In this document: one piece after another, positions 24,950-35,156 of the stretch | Position numbering within the stretch: the stretch's first letter is position 1 | How the letters are laid out: each line of letters opens with the position of its first letter | Assembly: GCA_903823115.1 (NCBI GenBank) | Contig: CAIJRN010000056.1 | Location: forward strand, 1-51,501 | Reading direction: 5' to 3' | DNA from: an uncultured cyanobacterium | GTDB taxonomy: Bacteria > Cyanobacteriota > Cyanobacteriia > PCC-6307 > Cyanobiaceae | Length of the DNA: 51,501 nucleotides | Notes under the pieces: model-generated | What the model saw: only the letters and a program-made list of their open reading frames with translations | What the model was told of the DNA's origin: nothing | Databases searched by the model: none | Program-made: the position numbers and the translations under genes

Positions 24950-26803
24950 ATGTCCCGTGCGTCCACCCGACGGCATCCGCCGAGCGGCCCCCGCAAGGGA
25001 AGTGGTCCTGCCCTAACGGCTCGTGCGGCAGGCGGTCGCCGCCATGCGGTGATCGAGATCAAGCCCCTCTCCGGCCGGCGCATGCTGGCGGTGTATCTGG
25101 TGCTGGCCTCGGCGCTGGGGGGGCTGGCCCTGCGGCTGGCCTGGCTTCAGGTGGTCGATGGTCAGCGTCTGCAGGCCCGGGCCCGGGCCATTCAGACCCA
25201 CTCGGTCACGCCGATGGGTCTGCGCCGCACGATCGTGGATCGGATGGGCCAACTGGTGGCCCTGGACGAAGAGCGGTTCACGCTCTGGGCCCATCCCCGC
25301 TACTTCAATCTCCCCGGCGATGATCCCCAGCTGGTGCGACCGCCTGAAGATGTGGTGGCACGCCTGGCGGTGGTGCTGGCCCGGCCCAAGGAGGAATTGC
25401 TGCGAACGATCGGCAAGCTCAGGAGCGGTGTCAAGCTCGCCACCGGTCTGGACCCGGACACCGCCCAGCACGTGCGGGATCTCGGCATCAGTGGCCTGGA
25501 CCTCGAGGGCTACCCCCAGCGCATCTATCCCCAGGGGACCCTGTTCGCCAATGTGGTGGGTTTCCTCAACCTGGAGCGGGTGCCCCAGGCAGGCCTGGAA
25601 CAGAGCCGCAATCGTGATCTGCTGCGCCAGGAGACCACCTTCACGATGCGGCGCGGCGCCGATGGCACCCCCCTGCCCGACGGCATCCAGGCCGGCTCTC
25701 TCTACGGCGATGATCTGCGCCTGCAGCTCACCCTCGACGCCCGCCTGCAACAGGTGGCCCAGCAGGCCCTGATCCGTCAGGTCAGGCAATGGCATGCCAA
25801 GCGCGGCGCGGCCCTGGTCATGGATGCCCGCACCGGCGAGATGCTGGCGCTCGCTTCCACCCCCAGCTACGACCCCAACCGCTTCTGGAGTTACAACCCG
25901 GGGCTGTTCCGCGAATGGTCGGTGCAGGATCTCTACGAACCCGGCTCCACCTTCAAGCCGATCAACCTGGCCATGGCCCTGCAGGAGAAGGCGATTGACC
26001 CCCACGGCACCGTCAACGATGTCGGCCAGCTCAGCATCGGTGGCTGGCCGATCTTCAACAATGACCACAGTGCCCACGGAGTGATCGATTTCCCGACCGT
26101 GCTTCAGGTTTCGAGCAACGTCGGCATGGTGCAGGCGATGAGCCGCGTCAAGCACGACCATTTCTGGAAATGGCTGCACACGATCGGCATCGATGATGTG
26201 CCCGACACCGATCTTCCCGGTGCCGTGGCCGGACAGCTCAAGACCAAAGCCGAATTCGTCGGTAGTCCGATCGAGCCAGCCACCGCCGCCTTCGGCCAGG
26301 GATTCTCACTGACACCGCTGAAGCTGCTGCAACTGCACGCGATGCTGGCCAATGGCGGCAAGTTGGTCAGTCCCCACATCACCAGCGGCCTGCGTTCCGG
26401 CGATGCCCTCAGCGGCGATCGCGATGTCCGCGGCGTCCAGCTGCTCGACCCCAAGATCACCCGCATCGTGATCAACTGGATGGAAACCGTGGTCCAGAAG
26501 GGCAGCGGCAAGGGTCTGCAGATCCCCGGCTACCGCATCGGCGGCAAGACGGGCACAGCCCAGAAGGCCCTCAATGGCGTGTACATCCCCGGTGCCCGGA
26601 TCTGCAGCTTCGTGGCGGTGCTGCCGGTGGAAAACCCTCGCTATGTGGTGCTGGTGGTGGTTGACGAGCCCCAGGGCGGCAACGCCTACGGCTCCACCGT
26701 GGCGGTGCCGGTGGCCAAACAGATCGTCGAGGCCCTGCTGGTGATCGAGAAAGTCGCCCCGAGCCTGCCGATCGCGTCCAAGCCGGCCAAGCCTTCCCAC
26801 TGA
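24950..26803 (+). CDS. ftsI: Division-specific penicillin-binding protein (FtsI/PBP3 type transpeptidase)
   Basis: Class B PBP that cross-links septal peptidoglycan. Residues about 38-62 form the single membrane anchor after a basic N-terminus. A dimerisation domain follows, then the transpeptidase domain with the active-site Ser in GSTFK (Ser333, Lys336), SSN (388-390) and KTG (533-535). The 617-residue length fits FtsI. The ATG immediately follows the stop of the FtsL-like gene, indicating translational coupling. Confidence 0.95.
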   Translation: MSRASTRRHPPSGPRKGSGPALTARAAGGRRHAVIEIKPLSGRRMLAVYLVLASALGGLALRLAWLQVVDGQRLQARARAIQTHSVTPMGLRRTIVDRMGQLVALDEERFTLWAHPRYFNLPGDDPQLVRPPEDVVARLAVVLARPKEELLRTIGKLRSGVKLATGLDPDTAQHVRDLGISGLDLEGYPQRIYPQGTLFANVVGFLNLERVPQAGLEQSRNRDLLRQETTFTMRRGADGTPLPDGIQAGSLYGDDLRLQLTLDARLQQVAQQALIRQVRQWHAKRGAALVMDARTGEMLALASTPSYDPNRFWSYNPGLFREWSVQDLYEPGSTFKPINLAMALQEKAIDPHGTVNDVGQLSIGGWPIFNNDHSAHGVIDFPTVLQVSSNVGMVQAMSRVKHDHFWKWLHTIGIDDVPDTDLPGAVAGQLKTKAEFVGSPIEPATAAFGQGFSLTPLKLLQLHAMLANGGKLVSPHITSGLRSGDALSGDRDVRGVQLLDPKITRIVINWMETVVQKGSGKGLQIPGYRIGGKTGTAQKALNGVYIPGARICSFVAVLPVENPRYVVLVVVDEPQGGNAYGSTVAVPVAKQIVEALLVIEKVAPSLPIASKPAKPSH

Positions 26804-26907
26804 GGCGCTGTGCGAATTCCCACAAGCACCACCGCCCGGTCCTCGGCGGCAGCGGCAAGGCTGGCTAGCGTTCGGCCAACGACCGCTCCCAGGCGAGCTT
26901 CTGACTG

Positions 26908-28077
26908 ATGGCCAATCTGCTCGATCAACTTGCCGCCATGACCGTGGTGGTAGCCGATACCGGCGACATCGACGCCATCCGGCAGTTCACGCCTCGCGAT
27001 GCCACCACCAACCCTTCGTTGATCCTGGCTGCGGCCCAGATCCCCACCTACCAGGAGCTGATCGATCGCTCCCTGCGGGAATCGCGCCAGGCGATCGGCG
27101 ACGCCGCCGGCGCTGATGCGGTGGTCAGCGAAGCCCTCGATGAAATCAGTGTCACGTTCGGCAAGGAGATTCTCAAGATCGTGCCCGGTCGGGTCTCGAC
27201 CGAAGTGGATGCCCGCCTCAGCTACGACACTGCGGCCATGATCACCAAAGCCCGCAAACTGATCGGCCTCTACAACGCCGCCGGGATCGGCAACGAGCGG
27301 GTGCTGATCAAGATCGCCTCCACCTGGGAGGGCATTAAGGCTGCCGAACTCCTGGAGAAGGAAGGAATCCACTGCAATCTCACGCTGCTGTTCGGCTTCG
27401 CCCAGGCCGTGGCCTGTGCCGAGGCAGGCGTCACCCTGATCTCGCCATTTGTCGGGCGCATCCTGGATTGGTACAAGAAATCCACCGGCCGCGCCTCCTA
27501 TCCCGGTCCAGAGGATCCCGGTGTGATCTCGGTCACCGAGATCTTCAACTACTTCAAGACCTACGACTACAAGACCGAGGTCATGGGGGCCAGCTTCCGC
27601 AACATCGAGGAGATCATCGAGCTGGCCGGCTGCGATCTGCTCACCATCTCGCCGGCCCTGATGGATCAGCTGCGCTCCAGCGACGGCGAACTGGATCGCA
27701 AGCTCAACGCCTTCAACCCAGACGCCACCCGGGAGCAGATCCATCTTGACCAGGAGATCTTCCAGACGATGATGGCGGCCGATGCCATGGCCAGCGAGAA
27801 ACTGGACGAGGGCATCCGCGGCTTCTGTAAGGCCATTGAAACCCTCGAAGCCCAGCTGGCCCACCGGCTGGCCGAGCTCGAGGGGGGCGCCGCCTTCGGC
27901 CATGCCGTTCACGAGATCTTCCTGCTCAACGATCTCGATGGCGATGGCTGCATCACCCGCGAAGAGTGGCTGGGCAGCGACGCCGTCTTCGATGCCCTCG
28001 ACACCGACAAGGATGGTCGTCTGGCCCCGGAAGATGTGCGTGGCGGCCTGGGGGCAGCCCTGGCCATCAGCCGCTGA
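26908..28077 (+). CDS. tal: Transaldolase with C-terminal EF-hand pair
   Basis: The N-terminal ~325 residues form a TalB-type transaldolase of the pentose phosphate pathway: [21 protein letters not shown] at the start and the Schiff-base Lys segment [14 protein letters not shown]. The C-terminus carries two canonical calcium-binding loops: residues 342-353 ([12 protein letters not shown]) and 365-376 ([12 protein letters not shown]). Each has Asp at 1, 3 and 5, Gly at 6 and an acidic residue at 12. Calcium binding is inferred from the loops. This fusion occurs in picocyanobacteria as I recall, but its role is not established. Confidence 0.95.
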   Translation: MANLLDQLAAMTVVVADTGDIDAIRQFTPRDATTNPSLILAAAQIPTYQELIDRSLRESRQAIGDAAGADAVVSEALDEISVTFGKEILKIVPGRVSTEVDARLSYDTAAMITKARKLIGLYNAAGIGNERVLIKIASTWEGIKAAELLEKEGIHCNLTLLFGFAQAVACAEAGVTLISPFVGRILDWYKKSTGRASYPGPEDPGVISVTEIFNYFKTYDYKTEVMGASFRNIEEIIELAGCDLLTISPALMDQLRSSDGELDRKLNAFNPDATREQIHLDQEIFQTMMAADAMASEKLDEGIRGFCKAIETLEAQLAHRLAELEGGAAFGHAVHEIFLLNDLDGDGCITREEWLGSDAVFDALDTDKDGRLAPEDVRGGLGAALAISR

Positions 28078-28150
28078 GCCTTAACCCGCCGATCACCACC
28101 GCTGCAGACCTGATCGGCGACACTGAAGGGGCGACTGCGATGGATGTTCC

Positions 28151-28528
28151 ATGAATGCTCTCGACACCATGCGAGCCTTGGCCAGCAAGGGTGAGGTTCA
28201 GTCCATCGCTGCGGGGCAGAGCATCTTCCACTCCGGTGAACCGGGCGACTGCATGTTCGGCCTGCTCGAGGGCGTCGTTGAGCTCAGCTGGAATGGCGAT
28301 GCCGCCCACGAAACGATTCAGGCCGGTGATGTCTTCGGTGCCGGTGCTCTGGTCACCCACGATCATCGCCGCTACGGCAATGCCCGGGCCCTGACGGCTT
28401 GCCGGCTGCTGGTGATGAACCGCGAAAAATTCCTGTTCGCCGTGCAGGAATCGCCGATGTTTGCCATCGAGCTGCTCGGTTCGATCGATCAACGCCTGCG
28501 CGATCTCAAGGACTGCACCCGTACTTGA
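28151..28528 (+). CDS. Small cyclic nucleotide-binding-domain protein (Crp-like sensor without HTH)
   Basis: The 125-residue protein is essentially one cNMP-binding beta-barrel: IAAGQSIFHSGEPGDCMFGLLEGVVEL, then IQAGDVFGAGALV, then the ARALTACRLLVMNREKFLFAV strand-helix segment. The phosphate-binding cassette normally has an Arg/Ser pair after the GE motif; here the matching position reads GDVFGAGALVTHDHRR, so nucleotide binding is uncertain. No helix-turn-helix follows, so it is not a classical Crp regulator. It may act as a stand-alone sensor or regulatory subunit. Confidence 0.85.
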   Translation: MNALDTMRALASKGEVQSIAAGQSIFHSGEPGDCMFGLLEGVVELSWNGDAAHETIQAGDVFGAGALVTHDHRRYGNARALTACRLLVMNREKFLFAVQESPMFAIELLGSIDQRLRDLKDCTRT

Positions 28529-28597
28529 TCCCGACAGGCCCTGAGCCAGCCCCAGCAATCGCTGCGCAACCAGCCGGTCCTGATGCTTGGGGTTGTC

Positions 28598-29749
28598 TCA
28601 GCCGCGCTGGAACATCAGCCGGCGAATCACCCGCTGGGCGATATCGCCGTAGCCCATGTCCCCCGAGAGGATCTGAGCGATGCGCTGCGGAGCGGTAGGG
28701 CGCTTGATGCCGAGCTGATAGCCCACCCTGGGCAAGCGGTAGAACACTTGGGCAATGCGCTTACCCCAGGCCATCGACTCGCCCCAGTCGGCCCGCAGCC
28801 TACGACTGTAGAGCGGCAGGGCCTCCTGCTCGCCATCAAGCCAACGGTCAAAGGCTTCAGCCGCCCGACAACCGCTCATCAGTGCCGGCCTGAGGCCCTC
28901 CGCCAGGAAGGGATCACAGAGGGAGGCGGCATCGCCCGCCACCAGCAGACCCTCGGCCGGTCCACGTCCATGCAGGGGATGATGGCCATCCCAGATGCGC
29001 AGGCGGCCGTGTTGGCGCCGGCCGGCGTCGGCAGGCAGGCCGAGGCTGGGCAACAGGGCCGCCAGCACCGCCTCCGAATCGGCCTCCTGCTGGCCGATGA
29101 ACGTGCCCACACCGATGCTCCAGCCCCCCTGACGCGGGAAGGCCCAGCAGAAGCCATGGTGCACCAGGCCGAACTCAAAGCGAGCCGTGTCCGGCTGGGC
29201 GAGGCTGGCCTCCACCTCCACGGACACCGTGGCGGCGTAGCGGGGACGGGGTGAACCGAGGCCATGGGACGTGGCCAATGTGGAGCCCGAACCATCGGCG
29301 ATCAGCACGGCGGTGGCGCTGAGCTCCTGGCCATCCCTGAGGCCCACCCGCCAGAGCCCCTGGCGCCGTTCCAGGCCGACGACATCGACCCCATGGCGCA
29401 GCTCAGCGCCCGCCTCGAGCGCCCGATCCGCCAGGAACTGATCCAGCACCGCCCGGCGCACGATCCAGAAGGGTGCATCCCCGGGCAGCTCCGCCACGAC
29501 GGGATCCTCCAGACACCAGGTGAAGCACACCCGCCGGATCACCTGGTCGACAGCGGGGCTCAGATCAAAAGGAAACCAGCGCTGCACCGAGGCCGCCATG
29601 CCACCGCCGCAGGGTTTCGAGCGCCCGGGAGGCTGGCGCTCCAGCAGCAACACCCGCCGGCCCCGCTGGGCCAGGTGAAAGGCGGCCGAGGAACCGGCGG
29701 CCCCCGCCCCGACGACGATGACGTCGTGCTCAGGCATCGATTCGGTCAT
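28598..29749 (-). CDS. FAD-dependent oxidoreductase, geranylgeranyl reductase family
   Basis: The 383-residue flavoprotein has the N-terminal dinucleotide-binding VIVVGAGAAGSSAAFHLA with LLLERQPPG, the family-typical KPCGGGM near 45-51, and the second FAD motif VAGDAASLCDPFLAEGLRPALMSG. ChlP-type enzymes reduce geranylgeranyl groups for chlorophyll and tocopherol; many paralogues have other or unknown substrates, so ChlP identity is not asserted. It lies 10 bp downstream of frr and is likely co-transcribed. Confidence 0.85.
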   Translation of the reverse strand: MTESMPEHDVIVVGAGAAGSSAAFHLAQRGRRVLLLERQPPGRSKPCGGGMAASVQRWFPFDLSPAVDQVIRRVCFTWCLEDPVVAELPGDAPFWIVRRAVLDQFLADRALEAGAELRHGVDVVGLERRQGLWRVGLRDGQELSATAVLIADGSGSTLATSHGLGSPRPRYAATVSVEVEASLAQPDTARFEFGLVHHGFCWAFPRQGGWSIGVGTFIGQQEADSEAVLAALLPSLGLPADAGRRQHGRLRIWDGHHPLHGRGPAEGLLVAGDAASLCDPFLAEGLRPALMSGCRAAEAFDRWLDGEQEALPLYSRRLRADWGESMAWGKRIAQVFYRLPRVGYQLGIKRPTAPQRIAQILSGDMGYGDIAQRVIRRLMFQRG

Positions 29750-29759
29750 TCAACCCAGC

Positions 29760-30299
29760 TCAGACCTTGAGGATGTCCACTTCCTTGTCAGCCAGATGCT
29801 TGTCCAGCTCGGCGATGAAGCGATCGGTGAGCTTCTGGATCTTGTCCTGTTCGTCGCGGCTCTGATCCTCGGAGAATTCGCCGTCCTTTTCCTGCTTCTT
29901 GATCCGGTCGATGCCATCACGGCGGATGTTGCGCAGCGCCACCTTGCCCTCTTCGGCGTATCTGGCGGCGAGCTTGCAGAAATCCTTGCGACGCTCTTCC
30001 GTGAGAGGCGGGATGTTGATGCGAATCACCCTGCCGTCGTTGTTGGGAGTGAGACCGAGATCGCTCAGGGAGATCGCCTTCTCGATCAGGCCGATGGAAC
30101 CGCCATCAAAAGGCTGGATCTGGATCGTCTGGGCATCGGGGGTCGAGATCGTGGCCAGGGATTTGAGCTGGGTGTCAGCGCCGTAGTACTCGACGTTGAT
30201 CTTGTCCAGCAGGGAGGGGTTGGCGCGACCGGTGCGAATGGTGTTGAAGGTGCGCTGGGTGGATTCCAGCGACTTGCGCATGCTGGCTTCGATATCCAT
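29760..30299 (-). CDS. frr: Ribosome recycling factor
   Basis: Splits the post-termination ribosome with EF-G. The 179-residue protein has the RRF helix bundle with the N-terminal [26 protein letters not shown], the beta-domain segment [17 protein letters not shown] and [20 protein letters not shown], then the C-terminal helix. Length is slightly under the usual ~182-185. Adjacent downstream of pyrH (54-bp gap), a very common gene order. Confidence 0.97.
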   Translation of the reverse strand: MDIEASMRKSLESTQRTFNTIRTGRANPSLLDKINVEYYGADTQLKSLATISTPDAQTIQIQPFDGGSIGLIEKAISLSDLGLTPNNDGRVIRINIPPLTEERRKDFCKLAARYAEEGKVALRNIRRDGIDRIKKQEKDGEFSEDQSRDEQDKIQKLTDRFIAELDKHLADKEVDILKV

Positions 30300-30353
30300 G
30301 GCGGTGACGGCGGGCGGGTGAAAAGGAAGAAGAAGGAAAAAATCAGTGTCGAT

Positions 30354-31070
30354 TCAGCGGGACGGCACGATGCTGGTGCCGATCGGCTCGCCGAAGACGG
30401 CACGACCGATGTTGCCCTTGTCGAAAAGGTTGAACACCACAATCGGAATGGCATTGTCCTTGCACAGCGCGATGGCCGTGCTGTCCATCACCTCCAGTTC
30501 ACCGCTGAGCACCTCCAGAAACGTGAGGCTCTCGTAGCGGACCGCATCGGCATGCTTGGCGGGATCCTTGTCGTAGACACCATCCACCTTGGTGGCCTTG
30601 AACACCACATCGGCACCGATTTCAGCAGCCCGCAGAGCGGCGGTGGTGTCGGTGGTGAAGAAGGGATTGCCGCAACCGGCGCCGAAAATCACCACCCGGC
30701 CCTTCTCAAGATGGCGGATGGCCTTGCGGCGGATGTAGGGCTCTGCCACCTCCTGCATCGAGATCGCACTCTGCACCCGGGTGGGGATGCCGGTCCGCTC
30801 CAGGCCGTCCTGCAGGGTGATGGCATTCATCACGGTGGCGAGCATGCCGACGTAGTCGGCTGTGGCCCGGTCCATGCCGGCAGCCGAACCCTTGAGGCCC
30901 CGGAAGATATTGCCACCACCCACCACAATCGCCAGCTGGGTGCCGCTGGCTACGACCTCAGCCACATCGGTGGCAATCGACTGAACAATGGCGGGGTCAA
31001 TTCCGTAACCTTGCTCACCCATCAGCGCCTCTCCGCTGATCTTGAGTAGGACGCGCTTGTAAGCCATCAT
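30354..31070 (-). CDS. pyrH: Uridylate kinase (UMP kinase)
   Basis: Phosphorylates UMP to UDP for pyrimidine nucleotide supply. The 238-residue protein of the amino acid kinase fold begins with [12 protein letters not shown] (about 6-17) and has [27 protein letters not shown], and [24 protein letters not shown]. Bacterial hexameric UMP kinase length and motifs are standard. It is followed directly by frr. A Pro-free, AT-richer region of 95 bp separates it from cobO upstream. Confidence 0.97.
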   Translation of the reverse strand: MMAYKRVLLKISGEALMGEQGYGIDPAIVQSIATDVAEVVASGTQLAIVVGGGNIFRGLKGSAAGMDRATADYVGMLATVMNAITLQDGLERTGIPTRVQSAISMQEVAEPYIRRKAIRHLEKGRVVIFGAGCGNPFFTTDTTAALRAAEIGADVVFKATKVDGVYDKDPAKHADAVRYESLTFLEVLSGELEVMDSTAIALCKDNAIPIVVFNLFDKGNIGRAVFGEPIGTSIVPSR

Positions 31071-31165
31071 TACCTTGTATCAGGCGAACAGTAGCAAGCC
31101 CTCCCGCCGGCATCCACGCCGCTGCTGCTGAGCGCCGCTGGTGACTGGGGCGCACCGGCAGCCGC

Positions 31166-31879
31166 TCAGTATTCGATCCCGGCCTGGGCCCTGACCCCCT
31201 GCTCGCGGAAGGGATGGCGCACCAGCTTCATCTCGGTGACCAGATCGGCGCGCTCCAGCAGTGCCGGCGGGGCGCCACGGCCGGTGAGCGCCACATGGGT
31301 GAGCGGCGGCCTGAGGCTGAGGCCCTCCAGCACCTGGGCGGCATCGAGATAGCCGAGCTTCATCGCCACGTTCACCTCATCCAGCACCACCAGCTTGCGA
31401 TCGGCGGCGGCCAGATAGGTGAGCGAGCGCTGCCAGGCCAGCTGAACGAGCTCCCGGTCACGATCGCGATCCTGGGTTTCCCAGGTGAAGCCCTCGCCGA
31501 GGGCATGCCAGTCGAGGGCGTCGCCGAACAGCTCCAGGGCCCTGGCTTCGCCCGGTTGCCAGCCCCCCTTGATGAACTGCACCACCGCCACCCGCTCGCC
31601 GTGGCCGAGGGTACGCAGCGCCAGTCCAAGAGCTGCGGTGGTCTTGCCCTTGCCATCGCCGGTGAAGACCAGCACCAGACCTTTTTCGAGATTGCGTTCC
31701 CCCACCCGCTGGCGCTGCACCTCGCGGCGGCGCTCCATGCGACGGCGATAGCCCTGCTGATCGGCCTCGGGGGCCAGGTCACCGCCCATACCGAGGTCGC
31801 TGGCGGCCTGGTCCAGGTCAGTGCCAGCCCCAGGGGCGAGGGGCTGCGGAGGAATGGCGGAACTGGGAAGCGGGCTCAC
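31166..31879 (-). CDS. cobO: Cob(I)yrinic acid a,c-diamide adenosyltransferase (CobO/BtuR type)
   Basis: Transfers the adenosyl group from ATP to the cobalt of corrinoids. The 237-residue protein carries the P-loop variant VFTGDGKGKTTAALGLALR, then VVQFIKGGWQPGEARAL, LVVLDEVNVAMKLGYLD and the LTGRGAPPALLERADLVTEM C-terminal block, all typical of CobO/CobA. The N-terminal ~45 residues are a variable leader. With cobK it argues for a corrinoid pathway in this organism. Confidence 0.94.
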   Translation of the reverse strand: MSPLPSSAIPPQPLAPGAGTDLDQAASDLGMGGDLAPEADQQGYRRRMERRREVQRQRVGERNLEKGLVLVFTGDGKGKTTAALGLALRTLGHGERVAVVQFIKGGWQPGEARALELFGDALDWHALGEGFTWETQDRDRDRELVQLAWQRSLTYLAAADRKLVVLDEVNVAMKLGYLDAAQVLEGLSLRPPLTHVALTGRGAPPALLERADLVTEMKLVRHPFREQGVRAQAGIEY

Positions 31880-31939
31880 TGGGGCAGCTCGGGGAGAGTC
31901 CCACTCTGGCCGCTGCTGCGCTGGTCGGCGGCGCCTTGC

Positions 31940-33265
31940 TCAAGCCGCTCGCATCCGGGCCAGGGCCGCATCGACGGCCTGCTGCTGGTCGCGGCGGGTG
32001 ATCCAGTGGTGATAGGTGCGGGTATGGATCATCACCGAGTGGCCCATCATCCGCGCCGCCACCGTGTCGGGAAGGCCGATGTGAATCGTGCGCACCGCCC
32101 AGGCATGGCGGAGGTCGTAGGGCGTGATCGGCAGGTCATAGCGGCGGAACTGCTCCGCCACCCGTTGCCCCACCTGCTTCAGGGTGGTGCGGCGCAGATC
32201 AAGACCAACGGCAGGCAGGGCCTGGGGATCCCGGCCCAGTCGCTCCAGTTCAAAGCGCTCCACCCACTCGGGCTGAAAGGGCCAGACCTGATGCTCGCCC
32301 GTCTTGCTGGTGGGGAGCACCCGCAACACCCGATCACCCCCTGGGGCCAGGGCCGAGAAATCACAGAAAAAAACCTCGTGATTACGGAGGCCGTAGGCAG
32401 CCATCAGGCCGTAGGCCAGTCGCCAGCCGGGATTGGGAATGCGCTCCACCAGTTCGACAATGGCGTTGTCCAGCGGCAGCTGGCGGAAGCGAGCCGCGTG
32501 CTGGCCGTAGCCGCCGCTGCGCTCGCGCCAGTCCCCGGGCAGGGGAATGGCCCTGTGCTCGGCCAGGGCCGCCAGGGCGATGCCGCATTGCTGGCGGCTG
32601 CGAGTGGCCAGGGCATAGCTCTCGAGCACCTGCACCAGCAGGGCCTCAGACAGCTGGGATTGACCCACCGCCATCAGCTGCAACCGCCGCAGGTAGGGCC
32701 GGTAGGCCGCTCGCCAGGTGGAACGGCTGCCGGCGATCTGGCGGCGGCGGCGGGGATCGGCGAAGAAGGCCTGCTCAAAGCCGTCCAGCTCCGCCTGCAG
32801 GCCAAGGGGAGTGATCTCCTGGGTTGCGGGGAGGGTCGCAACGACAGCCGGCCGGCTGGCCCCCGCGCCTGGATCCGGTGGCGCCCCGGGGGATCCTGGC
32901 GCTGCCGGTGCTGGCTCAGGCCGTGGTTGCTGCCAGTCGAAACGTCCCTCGGCCAACTGCCCCTGCAGTTGCAGCAGATGCGCTTCGGCGTCGATCAGGC
33001 CGGCGGTCGTGGCCGGCAGGCCGAGGCTGAGCCGCTGGACCTTGAAGCCGGCCCTGTCCACCCGGTCGCCGCGACAGGGCAGGGGGCCCCGCAGACCCAG
33101 GCAGCCGCCGCGGCGTTCCAGGCGCAGACGCACCCCTGCCGCCGCCAGGGCGGCGTTGCGCGAACGCAACAGCTCGTCAATGTCAGCGGCGCTGACCAGG
33201 GGAGGATCCGAGCTCAGAGCCGTCGTGCAGGCACTCGGGCGGACCCTATCGAGTCCACTCGGCAC
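31940..33265 (-). CDS. Tyrosine recombinase/integrase family protein
   Basis: The C-terminal half of this 441-residue protein shows tyrosine recombinase boxes: Arg in YGLRNHEVF, Lys in [20 protein letters not shown] (box II, with Tyr replacing the usual first His of HxxR), [16 protein letters not shown] with His and the candidate nucleophilic Tyr. The N-terminal half is an arm/core-binding region with Pro/Ala-rich linker. It stands immediately upstream of and divergent to hemH, surrounded by housekeeping genes and away from the tRNA-Lys scar, so it looks chromosomal rather than the integrase of the right-hand island. Target site unknown. Confidence 0.85.
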   Translation of the reverse strand: MPSGLDRVRPSACTTALSSDPPLVSAADIDELLRSRNAALAAAGVRLRLERRGGCLGLRGPLPCRGDRVDRAGFKVQRLSLGLPATTAGLIDAEAHLLQLQGQLAEGRFDWQQPRPEPAPAAPGSPGAPPDPGAGASRPAVVATLPATQEITPLGLQAELDGFEQAFFADPRRRRQIAGSRSTWRAAYRPYLRRLQLMAVGQSQLSEALLVQVLESYALATRSRQQCGIALAALAEHRAIPLPGDWRERSGGYGQHAARFRQLPLDNAIVELVERIPNPGWRLAYGLMAAYGLRNHEVFFCDFSALAPGGDRVLRVLPTSKTGEHQVWPFQPEWVERFELERLGRDPQALPAVGLDLRRTTLKQVGQRVAEQFRRYDLPITPYDLRHAWAVRTIHIGLPDTVAARMMGHSVMIHTRTYHHWITRRDQQQAVDAALARMRAA

Positions 33266-33327
33266 TGACCAGGGTCAACGTTGGGAGGATGGTGGCGTTA
33301 CGCTCAGCGTTTTTAAGGCGTTCTGGC

Positions 33328-34503
33328 ATGGCCAGGGTCGGCGTGCTGCTGCTGAACCTCGGCGGTCCCGAGCGGATTGAGGATGTGGGGCCCTTCCTCT
33401 ACAACCTGTTTGCCGATCCGGAGATCATCCGGCTGCCGATTCCTGCATTGCAGAAGCCGCTGGCCTGGTTAATCAGCAGCCTGCGCAGCGGCAAATCCAA
33501 GGCGGCCTACCGCTCGATCGGTGGCGGCTCGCCCCTGCGGCGCATCACCGAGCAGCAGGCGCGCGAACTGCAGAGCACCCTGCGCCAGCGGGGGGTGGAA
33601 GCCACCAGCTATGTGGCGATGCGCTACTGGCATCCCTTCACCGAATCGGCGGTGGCCGATATCAAGGCCGATGGCATCGAGGAGGTGGTGGTCCTGCCCC
33701 TCTATCCCCACTTCTCGATCAGCACCAGTGGATCCAGCTTCCGCGAGTTGCAACGGCTGCGCCAGGCCGATCCTGTCTTCAGCGCCATGCCGATCCGCTG
33801 CATCCGCAGCTGGTACGACCACCCCGGCTACATCGATGCCATGGCTGGCCTGATCGCCCGTCAGGTCGAGGCGGCCGAACTGCCGGAGCAGGCCCACATT
33901 TTCTTCAGCGCCCATGGGGTGCCGAAGAGCTACGTGGAGGAGGCTGGCGATCCCTACCAGCAACACATCCAGGCCTGCAGCGAGCTGATCATGCAGCGGC
34001 TGGAGCAGCGGCTGGGACATTCCAATCCCCACACCCTCGCCTACCAGAGCCGGGTGGGCCCGGTGGAATGGCTCAGGCCCTACACCGAGGACGCCCTGGA
34101 GGAGCTGGGCGCCGCCGGGGTCAACGATCTGGTGGTGGTGCCGATCAGCTTCGTCAGCGAACACATCGAGACGCTCGAGGAAATCGACATCGAATATCGG
34201 GAGATCGCCACCGAGGCCGGTGTGCGCCATTTCCTGCGGGTTCCAGCTCTCGACACCGATCCCACCTTCATCGCCGGTCTCGCCGATCTGGTGCAACAGG
34301 CCCTGGCCGGCCCGGAGGTGAACCTCGATCAGGCCGCCGAGCTGCCCACCAAGGTGAAGCTCTATCCCCAGGACAAGTGGGCCTGGGGCTGGAACAACAG
34401 CTCCGAGGTCTGGAACGGTCGCCTGGCCATGATCGGCTTTTCCGCTTTCCTGCTGGAGCTGCTCAGCGGTCGAGGCCCCCTCCATGCCCTCGGACTTCTC
34501 TGA
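33328..34503 (+). CDS. hemH: Ferrochelatase with C-terminal chlorophyll a/b-binding-like helix
   Basis: Inserts Fe2+ into protoporphyrin IX, the last step of heme synthesis. ATG 33328 ([15 protein letters not shown]) gives 391 residues. The catalytic His lies in [14 protein letters not shown], and a second conserved stretch is [20 protein letters not shown]. The C-terminal ~40 residues add a transmembrane helix with an LHC/HLIP motif ([20 protein letters not shown]), as in cyanobacterial and plastid type ferrochelatases, which ties heme synthesis to chlorophyll handling. Its 3' end overlaps the M23 peptidase gene by 20 bp. Confidence 0.97.
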   Translation: MARVGVLLLNLGGPERIEDVGPFLYNLFADPEIIRLPIPALQKPLAWLISSLRSGKSKAAYRSIGGGSPLRRITEQQARELQSTLRQRGVEATSYVAMRYWHPFTESAVADIKADGIEEVVVLPLYPHFSISTSGSSFRELQRLRQADPVFSAMPIRCIRSWYDHPGYIDAMAGLIARQVEAAELPEQAHIFFSAHGVPKSYVEEAGDPYQQHIQACSELIMQRLEQRLGHSNPHTLAYQSRVGPVEWLRPYTEDALEELGAAGVNDLVVVPISFVSEHIETLEEIDIEYREIATEAGVRHFLRVPALDTDPTFIAGLADLVQQALAGPEVNLDQAAELPTKVKLYPQDKWAWGWNNSSEVWNGRLAMIGFSAFLLELLSGRGPLHALGLL

Positions 34504-35101
34504 TCCGACCCCTGCGCGGATGCGCTGGCGCCGCCCACTGCTGGCCATCGGGGCTGGCCTGGTGCTGGCCCTGTCCACCCATTCCGCCAAAGCCTTCAAC
34601 CATGGCAACTGGTTGAGCGGCACCTTCCCGGTGGTCAGCTTCGCCGGTTACACCAGTGGTTTCGGCATGCGTGTCCATCCCCTCGGCGGCGATCTGCGGC
34701 CCCACTACGGCGTCGACATCGCCGCGCCCCTGGGATCCGAAGTGCGCAGCTGGTGGTCAGGGCGGGTGAGTGAGGTGATCCGCGATGGTGGCTGCGGCAA
34801 TGGCCTGGTGATCCGCTCCGGCGACTACGAACACATCTATTGCCACCTGGCCGGCAGTGTGGAGGGTGGCAGCTATCGCAGCGGTGCCCTCAGCCTGGTG
34901 GTCGGTCAGCCGGTGCGCAGCGGCCAGCCGATCGCCCATGTGGGCCTCACCGGCAGCAGCACCGGGCCCCATCTGCACTGGGGCATGCGCTTTCGCGGCC
35001 AGTGGCTGGATCCGGCCCGGATTCTGAGAGCCATGGCCGACAGCCGCCGCCGTCAACCGCTCGCCAGCGCCAGGGCCCCTAATGTTGGCGCATTCCGCTG
35101 A
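34484..35101 (+). CDS. Secreted M23-family metallopeptidase (LytM/endopeptidase type)
   Basis: The 205-residue precursor has an Arg-rich n-region and hydrophobic signal segment ([19 protein letters not shown]). The M23 domain follows with GFGMRVHP, the zinc-ligand segment [11 protein letters not shown] and HLHWG near the C-terminus. The active-site set His...Asp and HxH is complete. It probably cleaves peptidoglycan cross-links in the periplasm. Start overlaps the end of hemH by 20 bp, suggesting co-expression. Confidence 0.92.
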   Translation: MPSDFSDPTPARMRWRRPLLAIGAGLVLALSTHSAKAFNHGNWLSGTFPVVSFAGYTSGFGMRVHPLGGDLRPHYGVDIAAPLGSEVRSWWSGRVSEVIRDGGCGNGLVIRSGDYEHIYCHLAGSVEGGSYRSGALSLVVGQPVRSGQPIAHVGLTGSSTGPHLHWGMRFRGQWLDPARILRAMADSRRRQPLASARAPNVGAFR

Positions 35102-35156
35102 AGGGGGGTCCGCCACTCCCATCAGCCCATCGGTTCCCCTCTCACCCTCTGCAGCC

